Origin: Comamonadaceae bacterium
GTDB taxonomy: Bacteria; Pseudomonadota; Gammaproteobacteria; Burkholderiales; Burkholderiaceae_C
Length of the DNA stretch: 6,584 nt
NCBI GenBank assembly: GCA_947461325.1
Contig: CANHLD010000099.1
Span: 1-6,584, forward strand
Reading direction: 5' to 3'
Shown here: in pieces, positions 1 through 5,108 of the stretch
Position numbering within the stretch: position 1 is the stretch's first letter
How the letters are laid out: each line of letters starts with the position of its first letter
Translations under genes and position numbers: made by a program
The notes under the pieces: generated by a model
The model's database searches: none
What the model saw: only the letters and a program-made list of their open reading frames with translations
What the model was told of the DNA's origin: nothing

Positions 1-608
1 ATATTGGCGCGGGCAGCACCGATATCGCGATCTTCACGGGTGGTGCCATCAGACACACGGCAGTCATCCCGATTGCAGGCGACTTGATCACCAGCGACAT
101 CGCCATGGCATTGCGCACACCGACCAAGGATGCGGAAGAAATCAAAGTCGAGTCCGGTTACGCCAAACAGTTATTGGCCGACCCCAATATCCAAGTGGAA
201 GTGCCGGGTCTGGGTGACCGCGGCCCGCGCATGCTCAGCCGTCAAGCGCTGGCCGGTGTGATCGAACCGCGTGTGGAAGAAATTTACGCCTTGGTGCAAC
301 AGGTGCTGCGCGAATCCGGATTTGAAGAAGTGTTGTCGTCCGGCATTGTGTTGACCGGCGGCAGCGCCATGATGCCCGGCATGATCGAACTCGGGGAAGA
401 TATTTTCTTGAAAGCGGTGCGCCGCGGTGTGCCGCGCTACAGCAGTGCGTTGTCCGACATGGTGTCGCATCCACGTGCCGCCACCGTGATGGGATTGCTG
501 GAAGAAGCAAGGCTTGCACGGTTGCGCGGTTTTCGCGTGGCGCAAAAAAATGGTTCAGTCAAAACTGCCATGGGTCGGGTCAAAGACTGGTTAGTGGGGA
601 CATTCTGA
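1..608 (+). CDS. ftsA: Cell division protein FtsA, 3' part (partial at window edge)
   Basis: FtsA is an actin-like ATPase that anchors FtsZ filaments to the inner membrane and recruits later divisome proteins. The first two bases complete a codon begun outside the window; from position 3 the frame gives about 201 residues, roughly half of a typical 420-residue FtsA. Visible residues 2-13 (GAGSTDIAIFTG) form the phosphate-binding motif of the actin/Hsp70 fold. AGDLITSDIA follows, matching the AGNVVTSDIA region of E. coli FtsA. Residues 114-122 (GIVLTGGSA) are the adenosine-binding motif. The last 17 or so residues (SVKTAMGRVKDWLVGTF) mix basic and hydrophobic residues as expected for the C-terminal amphipathic membrane-targeting helix. 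The stop is TGA at 606-608. Its place directly before ftsZ is the usual dcw order. The identification is secure; only the N-terminal half is unseen. Confidence 0.97.
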   Translation, partial: IGAGSTDIAIFTGGAIRHTAVIPIAGDLITSDIAMALRTPTKDAEEIKVESGYAKQLLADPNIQVEVPGLGDRGPRMLSRQALAGVIEPRVEEIYALVQQVLRESGFEEVLSSGIVLTGGSAMMPGMIELGEDIFLKAVRRGVPRYSSALSDMVSHPRAATVMGLLEEARLARLRGFRVAQKNGSVKTAMGRVKDWLVGTF

Positions 609-610
609 AC

Positions 611-709
611 ATGAATAACAAATTGCTCACGGCTCACCAATTGGAGCCGCCGAAAAGATACAAATGCCGACGATGGCGACCCTGTCTGAGAGGAGCGCCG
701 CCGACTTGA
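611..709 (+). CDS. Candidate 32-residue leader peptide upstream of ftsZ (doubtful)
   Basis: An ATG two bases after the ftsA stop opens a 32-codon frame ending in TGA at 707-709. A GTGGGGA stretch inside the ftsA end (594-600) lies 10 nt before the ATG and could act as a ribosome site. The product would begin MNNKLLTAHQLEPPKRYKCR and is strongly basic in its middle, with Arg and two Cys. I do not recognise it. The reading frame covers the hairpin at 630-649, so its translation could influence that fold. It may simply be a chance ORF in a GC-rich leader. No function is proposed. Confidence 0.15.
   Translation: MNNKLLTAHQLEPPKRYKCRRWRPCLRGAPPT
630..649 (+). repeat. Inverted repeat / potential RNA hairpin in ftsZ leader
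   Basis: CGGCTC (630-635) pairs perfectly with GAGCCG (644-649) around the 8-nt loop ACCAATTG. The loop overlaps the palindrome CCAATTGG (637-644), so an alternative pairing exists. No T-run follows, so this is not a classical intrinsic terminator. It could be a processing or stability element in the ftsA-ftsZ transcript, a protein-binding dyad, or chance. Confidence 0.35.
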
Positions 710-761
710 AACCCCAAAGAATTCACAAACAAAAAACCAAGGCAACTGCAAAATCAAATTC

Positions 762-765
762 GGAG
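762..765 (+). promoter_or_regulatory. Ribosome binding site fixing the ftsZ start
   Basis: GGAG sits 6 nt before the ATG at 772 in an A-rich context, an excellent Shine-Dalgarno placement. It supports 772 over the in-frame ATG at 664, which has no comparable site. Confidence 0.8.
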
Positions 766-771
766 AAAAAG

Positions 772-2016
772 ATGAAAATTGAAATGATAGAAAAAAGCGA
801 CTTCAACCCTGATACCCAGATCCGCGTGATCGGTGTTGGCGGCGGCGGCGGCAATGCGGTGGAGCACATGATCACCAGCGGTGTACGCGGTGTGGAATTC
901 ATTTGCGCCAATACAGATGCACAAGCCTTGAAGGTCAGCTCAGCCAACCGGGTGATTCAATTGGGAGACAACGGTTTGGGCGCAGGCAGCAAGCCTGAGC
1001 GCGGCCAAGCAGCGGCAGAGGCTGCGGTTGACAGCATCCGAGAAGCATTGCAAGGCGCAAACATGGTGTTCATCACTGCAGGCATGGGTGGCGGTACCGG
1101 TACCGGCGCAGCGCCAGTGGTCGCACGCCTGGCTCGGGAAATGGGCATCCTCACCGTCGGCGTGGTCACCAAACCGTTTGACTGGGAAGGCGGACGACGC
1201 ATGAGCAATGCCGAAGCTGGATTGGCCGAATTGGAAGCCAATGTGGATTCGCTTATCGTGGTGCTGAATGAAAAACTGCAAGAAGTGTTGGGCGACGATG
1301 TCAGCCAGGACCAGGCCTTTTCTTTTGCCAACGATGTGTTGAAAAACTCGGTCGGCGGCATTGCCGAAATCATCAACGTGGAAGCACTGGTCAACGTCGA
1401 CTTTGAAGACGTCCGCACAGTGATGAGTGAGCAGGGCAAAGCCATGATGGGCACAGCCACAGCCAGCGGCCCAGACCGCGCACGCATTGCTGCCGAACAA
1501 GCGGTGGCTTGCCCGTTGCTTGAGGGCGTTGACATGACAGGTGCCAAAGGCGTGCTGGTGTTGATCACTGCAGCCAAAGGTGCATTGAAGTTGGCCGAAT
1601 CCCGAGAAGCTATGAACACAATCCGCGCATTCGCTTCGCCTGAAGCCCATGTGATTTACGGCACCGCGTATGACGAAACCCTGGGCGAACAAATCCGCGT
1701 CACCGTGGTGGCAACCGGTTTGGCGCAAGCCGGACGTCGTGTGGCGCCACCGTTGTCAGTGATTCGCACCGGTACAGACAATGCGGTGTATGCCAATCCC
1801 GCAGACGCCATGCCGGTGCAAATGACACCGATGGCAACTGCAGGCGCAGACAATGTCCACCGCGCTAACGGTTCAACAACCGCAGATGTCAACGTGAATG
1901 TCCCCAGTGTCTGGCGTACCAACCGCACCCAGGCAGCCGCCAAAGTGGACGCCTTGTCGTCAGGCGGCATGGACAATTACGAGATCCCGGCGTTCTTGCG
2001 CAAGCAGGCTGATTAA
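772..2016 (+). CDS. ftsZ: Cell division GTPase FtsZ
   Basis: FtsZ is the tubulin-like GTPase that polymerises into the Z-ring at mid-cell. From ATG 772 the product has 414 residues. The tubulin-type fold begins at about residue 16, with the glycine-rich loop GVGGGGGNAVEHM at 21-33. The tubulin signature GGGTGTG lies at 106-112. The T7 synergy loop NVDFEDVRTVM (208-218) supplies the acidic residues (Asp210, Asp213) that trigger GTP hydrolysis in the next subunit. A variable linker runs from about 320 to 400. The conserved C-terminal peptide DNYEIPAFLRKQAD (401-414) is the docking site for FtsA and ZipA-type partners. I chose 772 because of the GGAG site and because MKIEMIE resembles beta-proteobacterial FtsZ N-termini. 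An upstream in-frame ATG at 664 would add 36 mostly basic, low-complexity residues. lpxC starts 9 nt after the stop. Confidence 0.97.
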   Translation: MKIEMIEKSDFNPDTQIRVIGVGGGGGNAVEHMITSGVRGVEFICANTDAQALKVSSANRVIQLGDNGLGAGSKPERGQAAAEAAVDSIREALQGANMVFITAGMGGGTGTGAAPVVARLAREMGILTVGVVTKPFDWEGGRRMSNAEAGLAELEANVDSLIVVLNEKLQEVLGDDVSQDQAFSFANDVLKNSVGGIAEIINVEALVNVDFEDVRTVMSEQGKAMMGTATASGPDRARIAAEQAVACPLLEGVDMTGAKGVLVLITAAKGALKLAESREAMNTIRAFASPEAHVIYGTAYDETLGEQIRVTVVATGLAQAGRRVAPPLSVIRTGTDNAVYANPADAMPVQMTPMATAGADNVHRANGSTTADVNVNVPSVWRTNRTQAAAKVDALSSGGMDNYEIPAFLRKQAD

Positions 2017-2019
2017 AAT
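2014..2019 (+). promoter_or_regulatory. Possible -10 hexamer directly upstream of lpxC
   Basis: TAAAAT overlaps the ftsZ stop codon and matches the sigma-70 -10 consensus at five of six positions. It ends 6 nt before the GTG of lpxC, so transcription from it would start at about the first base of the coding sequence. I see no convincing -35 at 16-18 bp spacing. An A/T-rich hexamer around a TAA stop can arise by chance, so this is only a candidate. Confidence 0.18.
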
Positions 2020-2025
2020 CACTGC

Positions 2026-2949
2026 GTGCTCAAACAAAGAACCATCCAAACCATCACGCGTGCCGTCGGTGTCGGACTGCACAGCGGGCAACGCGTTGAA
2101 TTGACGCTGCGTCCGGCTGCGCCCGACACGGGCATCGTGTTTCGCCGTGTGGATTTGCCGCAACCGGTGGACATTCCTGTGGGTGCATTGAATGTGACCG
2201 ACACCCGCTTGGCTTCCACCATCGAAGCCCACGGCGCCAAAGTGCACACGGTCGAACACCTGATGTCAGCATGCAGCGGTTTGGGTCTGGACAATCTCTA
2301 TATCGATATCACTGCCGAAGAGGTGCCGATTTTGGACGGGTCAGCTTCTTCGTTTGTGTTTTTATTGCAGTCCGCAGGTATTGAATTACAAAATGCACCC
2401 AAGCGCTTTGTCCGCATTTTGCAAGACGTGATGGTGCGCGAAGGTGAAGGTGCGAAAGAAAAATGGGCAGGCCTGTTTCCTCACCACGGTTTTAAGCTGA
2501 GTTTTGAAATTGATTTCAAACACCCCGCCGTGGACACCACCGGTCAATCCGTGACATTTGACATGGACACCGGGCATTACAGCCGCGACATTGCACGCGC
2601 CCGCACTTTCGGTTTCACGCGCGACGTGGAGAACATGCGCTCCAATGGCTTGGCGCTTGGCGGCGGTTTGGACAATGCCATCGTGATGGACGATTACAAG
2701 GTGCTCAACAGTGATGGGCTGCGTTATGACGATGAATTCGTCAAACACAAAATACTAGACGCCATGGGCGACTTGTACTTGCTGGGCAAACCTTTGCTGG
2801 GCCATTACCGCGCCTTCCGTTCCGGCCATGCTTTAAATAATTTGTTACTGCGCGAGTTACTCAGCCGTCCGCAAGCCTATGAAATTGTCAGCTTTGACAA
2901 TGAGCAATTAGCCCCTCAAGGCCTGGCCAAACTTGCGCCTGCCTGGTAA
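2026..2949 (+). CDS. lpxC: UDP-3-O-acyl-N-acetylglucosamine deacetylase LpxC
   Basis: LpxC is the zinc amidase that removes acetate from UDP-3-O-acyl-GlcNAc, the committed step of lipid A synthesis, in the cytoplasm. At 307 residues it has the normal length of about 305. The predicted zinc ligands are His78 (in TVEHLMSA), His241 and Asp245 (in DEFVKHKILDAMGD). Glu77 matches the E. coli catalytic base Glu78, and His268 (SGHALNN) matches His265. The ARTFGF segment at 192-197 carries the substrate-contacting Thr and Phe. The start is GTG, since VLKQRTIQT aligns with the usual MLKQRTI N-terminus and no closer alternative fits. No Shine-Dalgarno sequence is visible, and the ftsZ stop lies 9 nt upstream, so re-initiation from ftsZ or leaderless translation is likely. 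The C-terminus (LAKLAPAW) lacks the AVLA end that E. coli uses for FtsH proteolysis. It ends 9 bp from the convergent ruvC stop. Confidence 0.97.
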   Translation: MLKQRTIQTITRAVGVGLHSGQRVELTLRPAAPDTGIVFRRVDLPQPVDIPVGALNVTDTRLASTIEAHGAKVHTVEHLMSACSGLGLDNLYIDITAEEVPILDGSASSFVFLLQSAGIELQNAPKRFVRILQDVMVREGEGAKEKWAGLFPHHGFKLSFEIDFKHPAVDTTGQSVTFDMDTGHYSRDIARARTFGFTRDVENMRSNGLALGGGLDNAIVMDDYKVLNSDGLRYDDEFVKHKILDAMGDLYLLGKPLLGHYRAFRSGHALNNLLLRELLSRPQAYEIVSFDNEQLAPQGLAKLAPAW

Positions 2950-2958
2950 GAGCTTGAC
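2950..2958. other. Convergent lpxC / ruvC junction, 9 bp, no terminator seen
   Basis: Only GAGCTTGAC separates the lpxC TAA from the ruvC TAA on the other strand. I found no GC-rich stem with a T-run on either strand near the junction. The closest pairing, CGCGCC (2967-2972) with GGCGCG (2998-3003), has a 25-nt loop and no T-run. Termination must be Rho-dependent, lie inside the opposing gene, or be absent. Confidence 0.7.
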
Positions 2959-3507
2959 TTAACCGCCGCGCCCGCCGCGCAACATGCCGCTGGCTTTGGC
3001 GCGTCCCATGCCGGCGTCCTGCATCAAGGCCATACCGCGTGCCGCATGTGCATGGGTGATCGCCAAACCCAATGCATCGGCAGCATCAGGCCCTGGCAAA
3101 CCGGGTAAATGGAGCAAGCGTTTAACCATTTCTTGCACCTGCGCTTTGCCTGCTTTGCCGTGACCGGCAATGGCTTTTTTCATTTGTAAGGCGGTGTATT
3201 CAGCCACTGGCAATTGCTGATGCACCAAGGCTGCCAGACACGCGCCGCGTGCCTGACCCAGCAGCAAAGTGGATTGGGGATTGACATTCACAAACACAAT
3301 TTCAAGGGCTGCAGCATCCGGCCGGTACCGTTGACTCACCTCGCTGATGCCGTCAAACAGCACGCCGATGCGCGCCGCCAAGTCGGCGCGTGGCAAGTGT
3401 GTGGTGCTGATGGTGCCACTGGCGATATAGGTCAACTTGGCACCAGAGAATTCGATCACTCCGAAACCAGTGGTTTGCAGACCGGGGTCGATACCAAGCA
3501 CTTTCAT
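2959..3507 (-). CDS. ruvC: Crossover junction endodeoxyribonuclease RuvC
   Basis: RuvC resolves Holliday junctions by paired symmetric cuts, working with the RuvAB branch-migration motor. The 182 residues fit the family size of about 175-180. The RNase H-like fold opens with GIDPGLQTTGFGV, and all four acidic catalytic residues are present: Asp7, Glu69 (AALEIVF), and Asp141 and Asp144 (PDAADALGLAITHAH). FVNVNPQSTLLLGQARG (72-88) is the conserved DNA-contacting segment in its beta-proteobacterial form. The start ATG overlaps the mtgA stop as ATGA, and no strong Shine-Dalgarno lies upstream, pointing to translational coupling. The C-terminal tail MLRGGRGG is an RGG-type basic end encoded by a 9-bp tandem duplication. 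ruvA and ruvB are not adjacent: mtgA is upstream, and lpxC faces it downstream. Confidence 0.97.
   Translation of the reverse strand: MKVLGIDPGLQTTGFGVIEFSGAKLTYIASGTISTTHLPRADLAARIGVLFDGISEVSQRYRPDAAALEIVFVNVNPQSTLLLGQARGACLAALVHQQLPVAEYTALQMKKAIAGHGKAGKAQVQEMVKRLLHLPGLPGPDAADALGLAITHAHAARGMALMQDAGMGRAKASGMLRGGRGG
2963..2980. repeat. Perfect 9-bp tandem duplication at the 3' end of ruvC
   Basis: CCGCCGCGC occurs twice with no gap (2963-2971 and 2972-2980). It is in frame and encodes most of the repeated Arg-Gly-Gly tail of RuvC, ending just before the stop. One-unit gain or loss by slippage would keep the frame and change tail length by three residues. Confidence 0.85.
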
Positions 3508-4244
3508 GGCAACTCGGCCGCGCCCATGCGCGCTTGAATGGTTTGGGCGCGCTCTGCCAGATAAGGCGATTGAGGCAGCCTTTCAAAATACTTCGGGCGC
3601 GGCAGCATCACCGCCAAACGCGCAGCTTCCCAAGAAGACAAGCCGGCAGCGGACTTTGAAAAATAATGTTGAGCAGCTGCTTGTGCGCCGAAAACGCCTT
3701 TGCCCCATTCCACATGGTTGAGGTAAATCTCCAAAATACGTTGCTTGCTTAAAAAAGTTTCCAAGGCGAGCGTGATGACCAGTTCCTGCCCTTTGCGTAC
3801 AAAATTTCTTTCTCCGCTGAGAAATAAATTTTTCGCCAATTGTTGGGTGATGGTGGAGCCGCCGACCACTTTAGGCGCTTTGCCTGTGGGCGGTGTGCGT
3901 GCCTGCGCTTTTTCATTGCGTTGCCAAGCTTTTTGGATGGCCTGCCATTGCACACCATCATGGCTGGCAAACATATCGTCTTCCGATGCAATGACCGCAC
4001 GGCTGAGAGAGGCGTTGATTCGGTTCGTCGGCATCCATTGCTGACGCCAGCGAAGACCATGCTCAGACTGCAACATTTGCATGATTTGTGAGCGCTCGAA
4101 GGCGGTGGACTCCGGGTTCACATAGCGCATGGCGATGACACGCGCGACAAAATAAATTTGCAACCCCAAGCCGCTCAACACAACCAGCAACAACCAGCGG
4201 CGAAACAGTCTGCCGAATTTGCCGGATGCTTTCTCGGAGGACAT
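3504..4244 (-). CDS. mtgA: Monofunctional peptidoglycan glycosyltransferase MtgA
   Basis: MtgA belongs to family GT51 and polymerises lipid II into glycan strands on the periplasmic face of the inner membrane, without a transpeptidase domain. The product has 246 residues, normal for the family. A basic N-terminus (KFGRLFRRW) precedes one membrane anchor at about residues 16-38. The GT51 motifs follow in order: SEDDMFASHDG with catalytic Glu88, GGSTITQQLAKNLFL (128-142), RKGQE with Glu154, and KQRILEIYLNHVEWG leading to GVFGAQAAAQHYF. The start is ATG 4244-4242, because AGGAA lies 8 nt upstream. A TTG six bases earlier would sit only 2 nt from that site. The gene begins 2 nt after the TonB-like stop and ends in a 4-nt overlap with ruvC, so it is an internal operon gene. 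Confidence 0.96.
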   Translation of the reverse strand: MSSEKASGKFGRLFRRWLLLVVLSGLGLQIYFVARVIAMRYVNPESTAFERSQIMQMLQSEHGLRWRQQWMPTNRINASLSRAVIASEDDMFASHDGVQWQAIQKAWQRNEKAQARTPPTGKAPKVVGGSTITQQLAKNLFLSGERNFVRKGQELVITLALETFLSKQRILEIYLNHVEWGKGVFGAQAAAQHYFSKSAAGLSSWEAARLAVMLPRPKYFERLPQSPYLAERAQTIQARMGAAELP

Positions 4245-4246
4245 AT

Positions 4247-5092
4247 TCAAGGTTCCTGGTTATCGGCTTGCACCGTGTGGTTGCTCTTGAAGGTATAGCG
4301 CGACACCAATGCCAATTGGTCAAACTCCAGTTTCATCTCGCGCGTGAAATCACCAAACGGTCCGGCACGCGAGGCGATATCCAACGCCGCTTGGTCAAGT
4401 GCGGTGTTGCCAGAGCTTTTCAGTACTTGCGAAGAAATCACTTTACCGCGGGTATTCACAGTCACAACCAAAGTCAGACTGCCATACAACTTTTGACCGT
4501 TGGCTTGCGGAAAAAAACGGGTGCCGCGCTCTTCAATCAAGCGCCGCATATGGCTTTGGTAAAGCGCGTAACTGACCTCACGGGTCGAGGGACTGACGTA
4601 GCGGGTGCGCGGCCTGGCATTTTGTTCATTGATACGTTTTTCAATTTCAGCCAGCATGTCAAGCAACTGACGTTGTTGCGGATCTTGATTGACCAAAGTG
4701 GACACAGTGCTGGACGGTTTCGAAGCATTCAAAGCCAGTTGCTGCTTAATTTGTGCAAGCAATGCGGTTTGTTGTTGCTTCATTTGCACGACTTGCGCTT
4801 TACCTGCATCCTCCATTTGTCCGGTTTGGTTTCGCACAGACGCAGGCAGTGGCGACTGTGCGCGGCCCAGTGCGGCCTCGCCGCCGCCTTGCAAATGGGT
4901 TTGCGCCAGGGCCTGCGGTTTGTCGGGCGCTGCATTTTGGCTGCGTGCATTGACCAAAATAATGTCCAAGGGCGCAGGCGCCATCAACCGGTCAAACCCT
5001 TGCGGATCGGCGATCTTGAACACCAGCAAACCAGCATGTACCACCACCGACACGGTAATGGCGATTTGCAAAGGCGTGATGAGTTTTCGCAT
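4247..5092 (-). CDS. TonB-family protein with C-terminal TonB domain and Gln-rich stalk
   Basis: This is an inner-membrane-anchored periplasmic protein of the TonB/TolA class, which couples inner-membrane energy to outer-membrane functions. From ATG 5092 it has 281 residues. A short cytoplasmic MRK precedes a membrane segment at about 7-27 (ITVSVVVHAGLLVFKI). PLDIILVNARSQ follows, a segment typical of beta-proteobacterial TonB-like proteins. Residues 100-160 are Gln-, Leu- and Lys-rich and probably coiled coil, rather than the Pro-Glu/Pro-Lys stalk of classical TonB. The C-terminal domain (about 190-270) has the family pattern: FFPQA, a GSLTLVVTVNTRGKV strand pair, SSGNTALDQAAL and GPFGDF. 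No exbB or exbD is adjacent, so its motor partner is unknown and iron uptake should not be assumed. The start lacks a strong Shine-Dalgarno and lies 16 nt after the nuclease stop. A longer frame from TTG 5167 would overlap that gene and is unlikely. Confidence 0.85.
   Translation of the reverse strand: MRKLITPLQIAITVSVVVHAGLLVFKIADPQGFDRLMAPAPLDIILVNARSQNAAPDKPQALAQTHLQGGGEAALGRAQSPLPASVRNQTGQMEDAGKAQVVQMKQQQTALLAQIKQQLALNASKPSSTVSTLVNQDPQQRQLLDMLAEIEKRINEQNARPRTRYVSPSTREVSYALYQSHMRRLIEERGTRFFPQANGQKLYGSLTLVVTVNTRGKVISSQVLKSSGNTALDQAALDIASRAGPFGDFTREMKLEFDQLALVSRYTFKSNHTVQADNQEP
4253..4257 (-). promoter_or_regulatory. Ribosome binding site fixing the mtgA start
   Basis: On the minus strand AGGAA (4257-4253) lies 8 nt before ATG 4244-4242, inside the end of the TonB-like gene. 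This favours the ATG over the TTG at 4250, which overlaps the upstream stop codon. Confidence 0.75.
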
Positions 5093-5108
5093 GGCAGAAC
5101 ATCTTGCT

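Larger units (their letters stand above)
609..771 (+). promoter_or_regulatory. ftsA-ftsZ intergenic leader (163 bp)
   Basis: This is the only non-coding gap of note in the window, and in dcw clusters it is where ftsZ expression is commonly adjusted. It contains a perfect 6-bp inverted repeat (630-635 with 644-649), two copies of the 8-mer GCCGCCGA (646-653 and 697-704), a purine-rich AGAGGAG (689-695) and an A-rich stretch from about 718 to 770. I looked for a sigma-70 promoter and found no pair of hexamers at acceptable spacing, so a promoter here is possible but not shown. It also holds a 32-codon ORF (611-709), and it is open in the ftsZ frame from 619 onward. Confidence 0.5.

Noticed and set aside
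641..664. Sigma-70-like promoter using TTGGAG/TACAAA near the ftsZ leader
   Set aside because: The hexamers are weak and the spacing is wrong, so it does not support a promoter call.
838..852. Five tandem GGC triplets (possible slippage repeat)
   Set aside because: They encode the conserved five-glycine nucleotide-binding loop of FtsZ, so the repeat is explained by protein constraint.
1089..1100. Tandem GGTACC GGTACC
   Set aside because: It falls in the codons for the GGGTGTG tubulin signature and is explained by the Gly-Thr repeat.
940..1728. 262-codon open frame antisense to ftsZ
   Set aside because: It lies entirely opposite a gene with full FtsZ motifs, its translation is Cys/His-rich without recognisable domains, and long antisense frames are expected from GC-biased codon use.
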